This document shows, piece after piece, positions 51,683 through 61,844 of a stretch of 64,000 bases of DNA. Position 1 is the stretch's first letter. Each line of letters opens with the position of its first letter. The notes under the pieces are model-generated. The model was not told the origin of the DNA. It worked only from the letters and a program-made list of their open reading frames with translations, and made no database searches. The position numbers and the translations under genes are program-made. Source of the stretch: DTU013 sp964490975 (lineage in GTDB: Bacteria; Bacillota; Clostridia; Acetivibrionales; DTU013); contig CAZBEQ010000014.1 of the NCBI GenBank assembly GCA_964490975.1, forward strand, positions 1 to 64,000, in the 5' to 3' direction.

Positions 51683-52860
51683 TGGGCGATATGTTATCTC
51701 AAGCTGAAATAGATGCATTGCTAAATGGAGTTCCTACAGAAATGTCTTCGGATGCAAATGATTTGGATCCACAGGAAGTGGATGCACTCGGTGAGATTGG
51801 CAATATAAGTATGGGAACGTCGGCTACGACGCTGTTTACTCTGCTTGGTCAGAAAGTTACGATCACTACTCCCACAGTATCGGTTTGCACATGGAATAAC
51901 ATTTCAACTGAATATTCAAATTCATATGTGGGTGTCAGGGTAGAGTATACTGCAGGTCTCATAGGTACAAACCTGTTAATAATGAAGGAAGTTGATGTCA
52001 AGGTCATAACGGACCTGATGATGGGCGGAGATGGATCAAATACGTCTGGTACACTTTCAGAGCTTCATCTGAGTGCTATTAGTGAAGCGATGAATCAGAT
52101 GGTCGGATCGTCTTCGACATCTATGTCATCAATGTTTGACAAGAGGATCGATATTTCGCCCCCAAAGGCATTCATTTTTGATGTAGACAATTTTAGACAG
52201 AATATGGGCATCAAGGAGGATGAAAGGGTTGTTAAGATATCCTTCAAGATGGTCATAGGTGATCTGATAGACAGTGAGATAATGCAGATACTTCCATTGC
52301 CCTTTGCCAAGAAGATGGTCGATAACCTGCTGAACATGGATGTAGACAGCGGCTCATATAATCTGCCAGAGGATACATATAGAACTCCAGCACCACAGGC
52401 GCAGGAAAGCAGACAAAGGGCACCTGAACCAACACCTTCTCCGCAGATGTATAGCCAGCCTCAGTCCTATCAGCAGCCTCCAATGCAAGGGCCACAAGGC
52501 TACCAGATGGAATACGGCTATACGCCGCCTGAACCCAAACAGTATAGAGAGCCTGTAAATGTTTCACCTGCACATTTCCAGAATTTCGAAGACGGACGCA
52601 TAACGCTCGATAAGAAGAATATCAACCTTATTATGGATGTACCGCTACAGGTAACTGTAGAACTTGGCCGGACTGAGAAGCTTATCAAGGATATACTGGA
52701 ATTCAGTCCCGGATCGATAATAGAGCTGGATAAGCTGGCCGGTGAACCTGTAGACATTCTTGTTAACGGCAAGGCAATCGCAAAAGGCGAGGTAGTGGTA
52801 ATTGACGAAAGCTTCGGAGTCAGGATTACTGACATTATACATCCCAGTAAGCGACTTTAA
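51682..52860 (+). CDS. fliY: flagellar switch/CheY-P phosphatase FliY (FliN-type)
   Basis: Three parts: an N-terminal LSQAEIDALLNG helix that resembles the CheY-binding motif; a CheC phosphatase domain with both catalytic E...N motifs (GEIGNISMGTSA and SEAMNQMVGS); a Pro/Gln-rich linker (about 235-290, APQAQESRQRAPEPTPS); and a C-terminal FliN/SpoA domain (LGRTEKLIKDILEFSPGSIIEL). It should both form the C ring and dephosphorylate CheY. Length of 392 aa matches Bacillus FliY. Confidence 0.94.
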   Translation: MGDMLSQAEIDALLNGVPTEMSSDANDLDPQEVDALGEIGNISMGTSATTLFTLLGQKVTITTPTVSVCTWNNISTEYSNSYVGVRVEYTAGLIGTNLLIMKEVDVKVITDLMMGGDGSNTSGTLSELHLSAISEAMNQMVGSSSTSMSSMFDKRIDISPPKAFIFDVDNFRQNMGIKEDERVVKISFKMVIGDLIDSEIMQILPLPFAKKMVDNLLNMDVDSGSYNLPEDTYRTPAPQAQESRQRAPEPTPSPQMYSQPQSYQQPPMQGPQGYQMEYGYTPPEPKQYREPVNVSPAHFQNFEDGRITLDKKNINLIMDVPLQVTVELGRTEKLIKDILEFSPGSIIELDKLAGEPVDILVNGKAIAKGEVVVIDESFGVRITDIIHPSKRL

Positions 52861-52947
52861 ATAAAAATTGTAACTTGATTATGTAGCTCTGAAATGTTAA
52901 CATAAGTTATACGGCTCAATACACACACACGTTAAGGGGAGAGGATT

Positions 52948-53310
52948 ATGGGAAAAAAGATCTTGATTGTTGATGACGCAGCATTTATGAGAATGATGAT
53001 CAAAGACATTTTGACCAAAAACGGCTATGAAGTTGTTGGTGAAGCCGAGCATGGCGGTCGCGCTATCGAAAAATACAAGGAATTGACACCGGATCTGGTA
53101 ATAATGGATATAACTATGCCTGAAGTAGACGGTATACAGGCAGTCAAAGAAATCCGCAAGCTGAATTCCGATTCCCAGGTGATAATGTGCTCAGCAATGG
53201 GGCAGCAGGCAATGGTTATTGAGTCGATACAGGCAGGGGCAAGAGACTTCATAGTTAAGCCATTTCAGGCAGAGAGAGTTATTGAAGCTGTTAAAAAGGT
53301 GTTGGGCTGA
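52948..53310 (+). CDS. cheY: chemotaxis response regulator CheY
   Basis: Single receiver domain, 120 aa: acidic pair Asp9/Asp10, phospho-acceptor Asp54 (VIMDITMPE), Ser in MCSAMG and Lys in IVKPFQ. It carries CheA's signal to FliM and FliY. Position between fliY and fliO is the Bacillus order. GGGGAGAGG precedes the ATG. Confidence 0.95.
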   Translation: MGKKILIVDDAAFMRMMIKDILTKNGYEVVGEAEHGGRAIEKYKELTPDLVIMDITMPEVDGIQAVKEIRKLNSDSQVIMCSAMGQQAMVIESIQAGARDFIVKPFQAERVIEAVKKVLG

Positions 53311-53380
53311 TACTACATTGCCGAATACCGGACTTTGCGGTGGGGTAGTTTGAAGCCAGCCGGTAAACCGGGGGATCACA

Positions 53381-53881
53381 ATGGAGATATTAAAGGCAAT
53401 TCTATTACTGATCGGGTTCGGCGCGATACTTTTTTTGACATATGTGACAACCAGGTATATCGGGCAAAGACAGGTCAGAACAATGAAAAGCAAAAATATC
53501 AGCATAATGGAAACAGTAATGCTTGGTGCTGATAAAAGGCTTCACCTTGTCAAAGCTGGCAGCAGTTATGTGCTTATAGCATCTACGTCCAAGTCGATAG
53601 AATTTCTAACGGCAGTCGAAGTGGATGAGAGTGAGGTCCAGGAGGAAGCGCCTGTCAATATGGACATGCGCTTTGATTTCAAGAATATTCTTGAAAAATA
53701 CAGCGGGATTTATAAAACAAAGAAAACCGATCCTGCTATTTCAAGAGAAGCTGAGGCTCCATCCGGGCAGCAGCAGGAAGCCGGGTTCAGGACTAACCTT
53801 GACAGGCTGAAAACGATTATAAATAAAAATCAATATAACAAGGTCAAAAAAGACGGGGTTGAAGTTACTAATGATAAGTAG
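53381..53881 (+). CDS. fliO: flagellar biosynthesis protein FliO
   Basis: Export-gate assembly factor, 166 aa, with an N-terminal membrane helix (about 4-22), a short cytoplasmic SpoA-like domain (TVMLGADKRLHLVKAGSSYVLIAS) and a charged tail. Recognised by pattern and position before fliP. Weak similarity is normal for FliO. Its 3' end overlaps fliP. Confidence 0.82.
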   Translation: MEILKAILLLIGFGAILFLTYVTTRYIGQRQVRTMKSKNISIMETVMLGADKRLHLVKAGSSYVLIASTSKSIEFLTAVEVDESEVQEEAPVNMDMRFDFKNILEKYSGIYKTKKTDPAISREAEAPSGQQQEAGFRTNLDRLKTIINKNQYNKVKKDGVEVTNDK

Positions 53882-54644
53882 GCTGAGAGGTTTAAAGATC
53901 GCAGTTGTATTATCTATAATGACTTTTTTTAGTGCGGATGCATTTGCTGAAACCACATTACCATTTAAATTCGGTTTTAGCGTAGAGCCGGCCACCAATC
54001 CTCAGGAGGTGTCCTCAAGCATCCAGATCATCCTTTTACTGACCGTTTTATCTCTGGCACCTTCCATCATCATCATGATGACCTCCTTCACAAGGATCAT
54101 AATTGTCCTGTCATTTCTGCGAAATGCGCTTGGCACACAACAAATGCCGCCTAATCAGGTTCTGATAGGGCTTGCTTTGTTTTTGTCGCTTTTTATCATG
54201 ACCCCTGTCGTCAATGATATCAATACACAGGCATATGAGCCATTCAACAAAGGGGAAATAACGCAGGAGCAGGCGTTGGATAATTCAGCCCGTTCAATAA
54301 AGGTTTTTATGATCAAGCAGTTTGGCGATAATGAAAAGGATCTTGCGTTTTTTGTTAATCTGGCCAAAATAGAAACACCTGTCAAGGATCCCATGGATCT
54401 TCCATTGACAGTAATTATACCTGCATTCATAATAAACGAGCTGACAATTGCTTTTAAAATTGGATTTCTTATATATATACCTTTTCTTATAGTAGACATG
54501 GTTGTATCAAGTACCTTGATGTCCATGGGTATGATGATGCTCCCTCCGATCATGATATCTCTGCCGTTTAAGATACTTTTGTTTATCATGGTCGACGGAT
54601 GGAATCTGATTGCAAAGACATTGGTCTCGTCCTTTATAACGTAG
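53871..54644 (+). CDS. fliP: flagellar export gate protein FliP
   Basis: Core subunit of the export gate. A cleavable signal-like N-terminus (IAVVLSIMTFFSADAFA), four transmembrane segments and the signatures MMTSFTRIIIVLSFLRNALG and NPMDLPLTVIIPAF-like (KDPMDLPLTVIIPAFIINEL). The ATG at 53871 overlaps the fliO stop; a TTG at 53859 is an alternative. Length of 257 aa is normal. Confidence 0.93.
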   Translation: MISRLRGLKIAVVLSIMTFFSADAFAETTLPFKFGFSVEPATNPQEVSSSIQIILLLTVLSLAPSIIIMMTSFTRIIIVLSFLRNALGTQQMPPNQVLIGLALFLSLFIMTPVVNDINTQAYEPFNKGEITQEQALDNSARSIKVFMIKQFGDNEKDLAFFVNLAKIETPVKDPMDLPLTVIIPAFIINELTIAFKIGFLIYIPFLIVDMVVSSTLMSMGMMMLPPIMISLPFKILLFIMVDGWNLIAKTLVSSFIT

Positions 54645-54680
54645 TGGACGCATGAACATCGAAGACCGGGGAGGTAAAGG

Positions 54681-54950
54681 ATGGATCAGGACGCAGTTAT
54701 TACTATTGCTCAAAATGCGTTATTGACAGTAATCTATGTTTCGGCTCCACTGCTTTTGGTCAGTCTTATTGTCGGCCTTGCCGTCAGTATATTTCAGGCT
54801 ACCACACAGATACAGGAGGCGACCTTGTCATTTATACCGAAGGTATTGGCAGTTATTTTGACGATTGCGGTTCTGGGTTCATGGATGCTGAGTATGCTTA
54901 CAGATTATACCGAAAACTTGTATGAAAGTATATTGCAATATATCAGGTAA
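54681..54950 (+). CDS. fliQ: flagellar export gate protein FliQ
   Basis: Two-helix membrane protein of the export gate, 89 aa, with the conserved QATTQIQEATLSFIPKVLAV turn between helices. GGGGAGGTAAAGG precedes the ATG. Confidence 0.94.
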   Translation: MDQDAVITIAQNALLTVIYVSAPLLLVSLIVGLAVSIFQATTQIQEATLSFIPKVLAVILTIAVLGSWMLSMLTDYTENLYESILQYIR

Positions 54951-54980
54951 GCTCTATTTTGCTTTTGGGAGGTTTGATGT

Positions 54981-55769
54981 GTGCAGATACCTGCAGGTTT
55001 GATCATAAATGGTTTTGATATATTTCTGTTGGTCTTTGTACGAATGACTGGTCTTTTTGTAGTAGCGCCTATTTTCGGCAGGAAAAATATTCCGACATAC
55101 TTCAAGATCGGTTTTTCATTTTTTATGTCGTTGATCCTTGTCAATACAACAGTTTTACAGACTGTACAATATGATGACAATCTTATTGGATATGCGCTTC
55201 TGGTAATGAAGGAGTTCCTGGTCGGACTGTCAATGGGATATATAGCATATCTCTCATATACGGCAATATATATAGCCGGCGAGATCATTGACATGCAGAT
55301 AGGCTTTGGAGTAGTAAGTGTCATGGACCCGATGAGCAATATCCAGGTGCCTATAACATCAAATATTTATTTTATTATCAGCATGCTGCTATTTCTTATG
55401 ATGAACGGGCATCACATGCTGATCAAGGCACTATTTGACAGCTTTACATCATTGCCCCTTGGAGAGGCCGTGTTTAGTGGCGATATTTATGAAAGCATCT
55501 TCAATATATTTGGAACTGTGCTTGCAACCGGTTTCAAGATAGCCGCACCTATCGTTGCGACAGTGCTGATCGTTGACATAGCGCTGGGGACAATTTCGAG
55601 AATGGTTCCCCAAATGAATATATTCGTAATAGGCATGCCTCTTAAGATCATTGTCGGACTGATCGTAATCGTAATCACCATGCCGCTGTTCATATCGATA
55701 ATGCAAAAAGTTTTCGGGATGATGGACGCAGGTGTGGCTAATTATTTAAAGGAGCTAAATCCGGGATGA
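54981..55769 (+). CDS. fliR: flagellar export gate protein FliR
   Basis: Polytopic export-gate protein, 262 aa, with the pattern VFVRMTGLFVVAPIFGRKNIP, GEIIDMQIGFGVVSVMDP and MPLKIIVGLIVIVI. Start GTG with GGGAGG upstream. Overlaps flhB by 4 bp. Confidence 0.93.
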   Translation: MQIPAGLIINGFDIFLLVFVRMTGLFVVAPIFGRKNIPTYFKIGFSFFMSLILVNTTVLQTVQYDDNLIGYALLVMKEFLVGLSMGYIAYLSYTAIYIAGEIIDMQIGFGVVSVMDPMSNIQVPITSNIYFIISMLLFLMMNGHHMLIKALFDSFTSLPLGEAVFSGDIYESIFNIFGTVLATGFKIAAPIVATVLIVDIALGTISRMVPQMNIFVIGMPLKIIVGLIVIVITMPLFISIMQKVFGMMDAGVANYLKELNPG

Positions 55770-56875
55770 TTTATAATATCAATCTTCAGTTGTTCGCTGA
55801 TGGACCTGGAGGCGGGGACAAGACAGAAAAGGCAACTCCTAAAAAGAGACGTGAGGCTCGAAAAAAAGGTCAGGTTTTTCAGAGCAGAGAAATATCCACG
55901 ACCTTGGTTTTGTTATTTGTTTTTATATCACTGAGGCTATTTGGAAGCAATATATATAATCATCTAAAGGAATTTACAATAAAGGTCTATACCGAGTATC
56001 CCAAAATAGAAGACCTTTACATGCCGGATATATTGCTTAGAGTTTTCATAGACGGTTTGATCGTTTTTTTTAAGGCAGTAGGCCCTATATTGATCACAGG
56101 GCTCATTACAGGACTTATAGTAAGCTACGCGCAAGTCGGTTTTTTATTTACTCTTGAGACACTTAAACCTAATTTTAGCAGGATAAGTCCTATTTCAGGT
56201 ATGAAAAGACTGTTTTCACTGCGAGGCCTGGTTGAACTGCTGAAGGCTGTCATTAAGGTGGCTGCCATAGGTTATGTGACATATTCGTATCTGAACGGCA
56301 AGGTCCATACGGTAATAAGCCTCATGGATATGGATATCATGGGGATCGCATCTTTTATAGGTATTACGTCGATAGACCTGGCTATCAGGATATGTATGGC
56401 CCTGGTCGTTGTCGGAGCCTTTGATTTCGCCTACCAGTGGTGGGAATATGAGAAAAGCATGAAAATGACAAAACAGGAAGTAAAGGAAGAATACAAACAG
56501 ATAGAGGGAAATCCTGAGATCAAGGCTAAGATAAAACAGAAGCAAAGGCAGATGTCGATGCGCAGAATGATGCAGGAGGTTCCAAAAGCAGATGTCATTA
56601 TTACAAATCCTACGCACTTTGCATGTGCTTTGAAATATGATACAAAAACCGCCGCAGCTCCTGTACTGTTAGCCAAAGGCCAGGATTACACGGCTCTTCG
56701 CATAAAAGAGATCGCAAGGGAGAACAAAGTAGAGATCGTAGAAAACAAGCCGCTGGCAAGAACGATATATGATACCGTTGAAATCGGACAGGCCATACCT
56801 CCTGAGTTATACCAGGCGGTTGCCGAGGTACTGGCGTTTGTATACAGTCTCAAGGGCAAAACAATGGCAGGATGA
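55766..56875 (+). CDS. flhB: flagellar export switch protein FlhB
   Basis: Export specificity switch, 369 aa: cytoplasmic N-terminal DKTEKATPKKRREARKKGQV, four membrane segments (about 35-210) and the C-terminal autocleavage motif in VIITNPTHFACALKYD (cleavage between Asn and Pro of NPTH). The start overlaps the fliR stop (ATGA). Confidence 0.95.
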   Translation: MIYNINLQLFADGPGGGDKTEKATPKKRREARKKGQVFQSREISTTLVLLFVFISLRLFGSNIYNHLKEFTIKVYTEYPKIEDLYMPDILLRVFIDGLIVFFKAVGPILITGLITGLIVSYAQVGFLFTLETLKPNFSRISPISGMKRLFSLRGLVELLKAVIKVAAIGYVTYSYLNGKVHTVISLMDMDIMGIASFIGITSIDLAIRICMALVVVGAFDFAYQWWEYEKSMKMTKQEVKEEYKQIEGNPEIKAKIKQKQRQMSMRRMMQEVPKADVIITNPTHFACALKYDTKTAAAPVLLAKGQDYTALRIKEIARENKVEIVENKPLARTIYDTVEIGQAIPPELYQAVAEVLAFVYSLKGKTMAG

Positions 56876-56921
56876 TATATTTTGATAAGGATAGCTTTGC
56901 AGAAAGGGGGACTCTGGAGGG

Positions 56922-58946
56922 GTGAAATTAAGGGATGCATCAGTTCCGATAATAGTTATTGCCGTGGTTCTGGCGTTTATAATACCATTACCTGGCTTTT
57001 TCATTGATATTTTGCTTGCGATAAATATCATGGTATCGGTTATCATTCTGCTCAATACTGTTTATATGAGAGAAGCCCTTCAGATGTCTATTTTTCCTTC
57101 ACTGCTGGTTCTTACGACCATGTTCAGGCTGGCTTTGAATGTCAGCACATCAAGGCTGATAATCGGTAAAGGTGAGGCAGGCGATGTTGTTGAAGGTTTC
57201 GGAAGGTTTGTCGGAGGAAATGATCTTGTAGTCGGATTTATCATATTTATTCTGATCACTCTCGTTAATTTTCTTGTAATTACCAAGGGAGCTGAAAGAG
57301 TCGCAGAGGTTGCTGCAAGATTCACGCTCGATGCAATGCCCGGAAAGCAAATGGCTATCGATGCGGATCTCAATTCAGGACTTATAAATGAATCCGAGGC
57401 CAAGGAAAGGCGTAAGAAGGTACAGAGAGAAGCAGATTTTTACGGCGCAATGGATGGTGCCAGCAAGTTTGTTAAGAGTGACGCAATAATGGGCATTATT
57501 ATAACAGTGCTCAATATTATCGGCGGTTTGGTAATGGGAATGGTGTCAAGGGGCGATACTCTGCAGGATGCCCTTTCAACATATGCGATCCTGACAATTG
57601 GTGATGGCCTGGTAAGCCAGATACCAGCACTTATGATATCTACCGCTACCAGCTTTATCGTTACAAGGGCTGCCTCTGAATCCGATCTGAGCTCGGATCT
57701 GATAAAACAGATTTTCAGCAACCCAAAGGTCCTTTATCTGGCAGCTGCGCTAAGTGTAATACTGTCATTGTTCCTACCAACGATACCATTCCTGATACTG
57801 GCGGCAATTCTAGCATTCCTGGGTTATACAATATCCAAGCAGAAGGTTGCAGAGCAGAAGGAGCAGGAGGGAAAGGTCGAGGAAATTGAAGTAGAAGAAA
57901 TAAGAAAACCGGAGAATGTTGTAACGTTACTTCAAATAGACCCGATCGAGCTAGAGTTCGGATATGGGGTCATCCCGCTGGCAGATGTAAATCAGGGGGG
58001 AGACCTGCTGGACAGGGTCGTAATGATCAGAAGACAGCTGGCGCTCGAGCTTGGGATGATAGTGCCGATCATAAGGCTGCGTGACAATATACAGCTGGCG
58101 CCTAATGAGTACCAGATCAAGATAAAGGGTGTCGAAGTAGCTCGTGGAGAGCTTATGCTTGATAATTACATGGCTATGAATCCTGGCCTTGTGGAAGAGG
58201 AGATTGACGGTATCAAAACTACTGAACCGGCATTTGGTCTGCCTGCCATCTGGATAACAGAACAACAGAGGGATAGAGCTGAAATGCTGGGGTATACGGT
58301 AGTTGACTCACCATCGATAATAGCGACGCATCTTACGGAGATTATTAAAAAACATGCGCATGAACTCACAGGCCGTCAGGAAGTGCAGGTATTGCTGGAC
58401 AATGTCAAGCAAAATTACCCCGTCATTATTGAAGAACTGATACCAAAACTGATGACTGTCGGAGAGGTCCAGAAGGTATTGGCTAATCTTCTGAAGGAAG
58501 GTGTATCGATCAGGGATATGGTGACAATACTGGAAACCCTGGCGGATTATTCGCCGGTTACACATGATACGGACATGCTTACAGAATATGTACGTCAAGC
58601 ATTGGGAAGAGCTATATCAAAAAAGTTTTTTACAGACAGAAGATCGAGCGTCATTACTTTGGATCCGAAGCTGGAACAGCTTATGCTTGATTCCTTGCAG
58701 AAAACAGAGACAGGGACATATCTGTCTATGGATCCCGGCCTGACCAATACTGTACTTGGGAGCCTGTCAAGACAGGTGCAAAAACTGGTCCAGCTCGGAC
58801 AGCAGCCAATTGTTCTTGCATCGCCTGTTGTAAGACTTTATTTTAAAAAACTGGCTGACCAGTCGATTCCGGGCATTGTTGTGTTATCCTATAACGAACT
58901 GGACCCCGAACTTGAGATACAGTCAGTAGGAGTAGTAAGCGCTTAG
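56922..58946 (+). CDS. flhA: flagellar export protein FlhA
   Basis: Nonameric export platform protein, 674 aa. About eight transmembrane helices to residue 310, with the FHIPEP-type region between (MFRLALNVSTSRLI, then AMPGKQMAIDADLNSGLI), and a large cytoplasmic chaperone-docking domain. Start GTG; AAAGGGGG and GGAGGG stand upstream, the latter very close. Confidence 0.95.
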   Translation: MKLRDASVPIIVIAVVLAFIIPLPGFFIDILLAINIMVSVIILLNTVYMREALQMSIFPSLLVLTTMFRLALNVSTSRLIIGKGEAGDVVEGFGRFVGGNDLVVGFIIFILITLVNFLVITKGAERVAEVAARFTLDAMPGKQMAIDADLNSGLINESEAKERRKKVQREADFYGAMDGASKFVKSDAIMGIIITVLNIIGGLVMGMVSRGDTLQDALSTYAILTIGDGLVSQIPALMISTATSFIVTRAASESDLSSDLIKQIFSNPKVLYLAAALSVILSLFLPTIPFLILAAILAFLGYTISKQKVAEQKEQEGKVEEIEVEEIRKPENVVTLLQIDPIELEFGYGVIPLADVNQGGDLLDRVVMIRRQLALELGMIVPIIRLRDNIQLAPNEYQIKIKGVEVARGELMLDNYMAMNPGLVEEEIDGIKTTEPAFGLPAIWITEQQRDRAEMLGYTVVDSPSIIATHLTEIIKKHAHELTGRQEVQVLLDNVKQNYPVIIEELIPKLMTVGEVQKVLANLLKEGVSIRDMVTILETLADYSPVTHDTDMLTEYVRQALGRAISKKFFTDRRSSVITLDPKLEQLMLDSLQKTETGTYLSMDPGLTNTVLGSLSRQVQKLVQLGQQPIVLASPVVRLYFKKLADQSIPGIVVLSYNELDPELEIQSVGVVSA

Positions 58947-59044
58947 TAAAACAAACTATTTGTCGTTTTTAATGCAAAAATAGCAAAATAGAATTGTTTA
59001 TGTTAAAATAGATAATAAAAATATATTAAATGAGCGAGAGTGCT

Positions 59045-60232
59045 ATGAAAATCCGCCGCTACATTGCAAAGAACACACAGGAAGCAATATTGAAGGTAAA
59101 GATGGATCTGGGGAGCGAAGCCCTTATCCTCAATACAAAGAAGGTCAAGAAAAAAGGCCTTTTAGGATTGTTCTCAAAACCTATGATAGAAGTGCTTGCA
59201 GCTGTGGATGAGTATAATGAGCCTAAGCAGGAGAAGGAAGTACCCAAAAGCCAGGAAAAGCAGACAAATAATAATGCCTCTGTTGATAAAATAAATTTTG
59301 ACGAAAAAGAGGAAAAAATAGCTAATTTAGAGAATAAAATAACTAATATTGAGGATATGCTTCAGAAGCTTTATACTCAGGTTAAAACTGATGACAAGAC
59401 AGCTCAGGATCAAAAAAAAGATGAGCTAGTCGGCAGACAGGGCTCCGGAACGGCAGATGTTTTTTATAATAACCTCCTTAAAAATGAAGTGGATGCTGAT
59501 ATTGCCAGAAAGCTGACTGATACTGCGGTAGCCAGAGCAGGCAGGAATGCCGGTGTCAACGACTTGGCAGCCCAATTGTCCGGGATTATATCAGGTCTGC
59601 TGGGAAAGCCGGATACTATCAAACCAGGAACACCGGGAAAGCCGACTATCGTTATATTTGTTGGACCGACGGGAGTTGGAAAAACGACTACACTTGCAAA
59701 GATCGCCGCCAACTACCTGTTGAACCAGAAAAAGACCATTGGACTTATAACTGCCGATACTTACCGTATTGCAGCAGTAGAGCAGCTGAAGACTTATGCA
59801 GAGATACTTGGCATCCCCGTATCGGTGGCATATACTCCGGCAGAAATAAAGGAAGCAGTAAATCTGCATTCTGACAAGGATATCGTGTTGATCGACACAG
59901 CCGGAAGGAGTCACAGGAACAAGACTCAGTTTGAAGAACTAAAGGCTTTGATATCAGCTTCCGGAGCAGATGAGATATATCTGGTCCTCAGTGCTACGAC
60001 AAGCATCAGGAATTGCCGTGAGATTTTAAGCAGCTATAGTTTTTTGAAAGATTATAAGCTTATATTTACTAAAACAGATGAAACACCGGTCCAGGGTATC
60101 ATACTCAATGTAAGATATCAGACCGGAAAAAGTCTTTCGTATATTACTACCGGACAAAGTGTGCCTGATGATATTGAAACAGCTAACATCGAAAAGATAA
60201 CAAAGAATCTTATAGGGAGCTATACCAGATGA
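59045..60232 (+). CDS. flhF: SRP-like GTPase FlhF
   Basis: Controls flagellum number and position with FlhG. A basic N-terminal B domain (MKIRRYIAKNTQEAILKVK), a variable coiled linker (about 65-130), the N domain and a GTPase NG core with P-loop FVGPTGVGKTTTLAKIAAN, TADTYRIAAVEQLKTYA and DTAGRSHRN. I chose the ATG at 59045 because the family begins MKIKRY; an ATG at 59030 is also in frame. Length of 395 aa is typical. Confidence 0.93.
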   Translation: MKIRRYIAKNTQEAILKVKMDLGSEALILNTKKVKKKGLLGLFSKPMIEVLAAVDEYNEPKQEKEVPKSQEKQTNNNASVDKINFDEKEEKIANLENKITNIEDMLQKLYTQVKTDDKTAQDQKKDELVGRQGSGTADVFYNNLLKNEVDADIARKLTDTAVARAGRNAGVNDLAAQLSGIISGLLGKPDTIKPGTPGKPTIVIFVGPTGVGKTTTLAKIAANYLLNQKKTIGLITADTYRIAAVEQLKTYAEILGIPVSVAYTPAEIKEAVNLHSDKDIVLIDTAGRSHRNKTQFEELKALISASGADEIYLVLSATTSIRNCREILSSYSFLKDYKLIFTKTDETPVQGIILNVRYQTGKSLSYITTGQSVPDDIETANIEKITKNLIGSYTR

Positions 60233-61140
60233 TGGATCAGGCAGAAAAACTAAGGCAGGCTATTGATAGCCTTAAACTTAAACAAGCGGTAAACAGGGTT
60301 CTCACACCTACTGCTCCTGTAAAAAGATCCGCAAGGGTCATTACAGTTACTAGCGGCAAGGGTGGTGTCGGCAAAACAAATATTACGATAAACCTTGCTA
60401 TAGCTCTAAGTGAACAAGGTAAGAGGGTTATAATACTTGATGCCGATTTTGGACTCGCTAATATAGATGTGCTTTTTGGGATAGTGCCGCAATATACGTT
60501 GCTTGATGTTATAAAAGATAAGAAAAACATATTGGAAGTACTGACTGATGGACCCAGGAACACCAAATTTATATCAGGGGGCTCAGGCGTAGAAGATCTG
60601 GTCAAGCTTGACAGCCTTCAGTTATCAAGATTTGTTGAAAACATGGCGATGCTCGATAAACTGGCTGACATAATAATAGTTGATACCGGAGCCGGACTGT
60701 CCGAAAATGTAATGAGCTTTATAATGGCAGCTGATGAGGTATTACTGGTAACGACCCCGGAACCTACTTCTATAACCGACGCATATGCATTGATAAAAAT
60801 GGTGTCGAACAGGGACAAGACGAAAAAAATAAGAGTAGTCATTAACAGATCAGAAAGCGGCAGTGAAGCAAACGATGTACTTAATAAGCTGGTGCTTGTG
60901 GCTGATAAATTTTTGGGAATAAACCTGGAACCTGTGGGATACATACTGCATGATGAATCAGTTGTAAAAGCTGTTAAACAGCAGCAGCCATTTTCGTTAA
61001 TATATCCTAAAAGCCAGGCAGCAAAAAATATAAGGGATATCTCAGACAGGCTCATTAAAAAGAGCGGTGGGCCGGAAGTGCATCAGAGCAACGGGATACG
61101 GGGTTTCCTTGGCAGGCTGGTCGGCTTTATGAAGACATAA
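60229..61140 (+). CDS. flhG: MinD-like ATPase FlhG (YlxH)
   Basis: Deviant Walker A ATPase (VTSGKGGVGKTNITINLA) of the MinD/ParA family, 303 aa, with an N-terminal Gln-rich helix (AEKLRQAIDSLKLKQ), typical for FlhG, which stimulates FlhF GTPase activity, and a C-terminal membrane-binding helix (RGFLGRLVGFMKT). Overlaps flhF by 4 bp. Confidence 0.93.
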   Translation: MMDQAEKLRQAIDSLKLKQAVNRVLTPTAPVKRSARVITVTSGKGGVGKTNITINLAIALSEQGKRVIILDADFGLANIDVLFGIVPQYTLLDVIKDKKNILEVLTDGPRNTKFISGGSGVEDLVKLDSLQLSRFVENMAMLDKLADIIIVDTGAGLSENVMSFIMAADEVLLVTTPEPTSITDAYALIKMVSNRDKTKKIRVVINRSESGSEANDVLNKLVLVADKFLGINLEPVGYILHDESVVKAVKQQQPFSLIYPKSQAAKNIRDISDRLIKKSGGPEVHQSNGIRGFLGRLVGFMKT

Positions 61141-61163
61141 TCGGGTCAGCGAGGAAAAAGCGG

Positions 61164-61841
61164 ATGGAATTGACTGATATCAAGATAGGAACAAAGTTTG
61201 AGATTGAAACTGTTGATAACAGGCAGGTATTTATAAGCCAGTATGAGTGGCTTGAAGAGGAAAATAAAGCGGTCATCGCCGCTCCGATATATGAGGGGTA
61301 TATTGTCCCTCTTGAAACAGGAACCTTGATAGATGTATATTTTCTTGACAGACAAAAGAAACTGATTGATTTATACAAGTTCAGAGCTATGATTATAGGC
61401 AGGAGTGTTGTTGACAATCTGCATGTGCTTCTGGCAGAAAAGCTTGGAGAGATAGTACGAATTCAAAGACGCAATTTCTTCAGGCTCAATGTGTTGCTTG
61501 AAGTCTGGTACAGGGTAGTAACATACTCTAATAAAGAGTATAATGAAGATATACCATTTAAGAAAACCTTAGCGACAGATTTGAGCGGAGGCGGTATAAG
61601 CCTTATCCTTGAAGAAAAGCTTGGCAAAGATTGCAATGTGGAATGTGAGATATTCCGAGGGCGACCTGAAATGATCAGCTTTACAGGTAAGACAGTAAGA
61701 TGTGAAAGAATAGTTTCAGAGAGTAAATATAGCTATAGTGTCGGCATTGAATTTGTTGACATAAGCGACAATGATAGAGAAAAGGTCATACGATTTATAT
61801 TTGATGAACAGCGCAAATTAATCAAAAAAGGAATGATTTAG
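61164..61841 (+). CDS. PilZ-domain c-di-GMP effector (YcgR/YpfA-like)
   Basis: A 225-residue protein with an N-terminal YcgR-like domain and a C-terminal PilZ domain. The c-di-GMP contact residues are intact: Arg103 and Arg107 in IQRRNFFRL and the DLSGGG motif (Asp139, Ser141, Gly144). In Bacillus the homologue YpfA slows motility by acting on the motor; location inside the flagellar operon points to the same role. AAAAAGCGG precedes the ATG. Confidence 0.88.
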   Translation: MELTDIKIGTKFEIETVDNRQVFISQYEWLEEENKAVIAAPIYEGYIVPLETGTLIDVYFLDRQKKLIDLYKFRAMIIGRSVVDNLHVLLAEKLGEIVRIQRRNFFRLNVLLEVWYRVVTYSNKEYNEDIPFKKTLATDLSGGGISLILEEKLGKDCNVECEIFRGRPEMISFTGKTVRCERIVSESKYSYSVGIEFVDISDNDREKVIRFIFDEQRKLIKKGMI

Positions 61842-61844
61842 TAG

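Noticed and set aside
52918..52932. ACACACACAC run before cheY
   Set aside because: Too short to treat as a phase-variable microsatellite.
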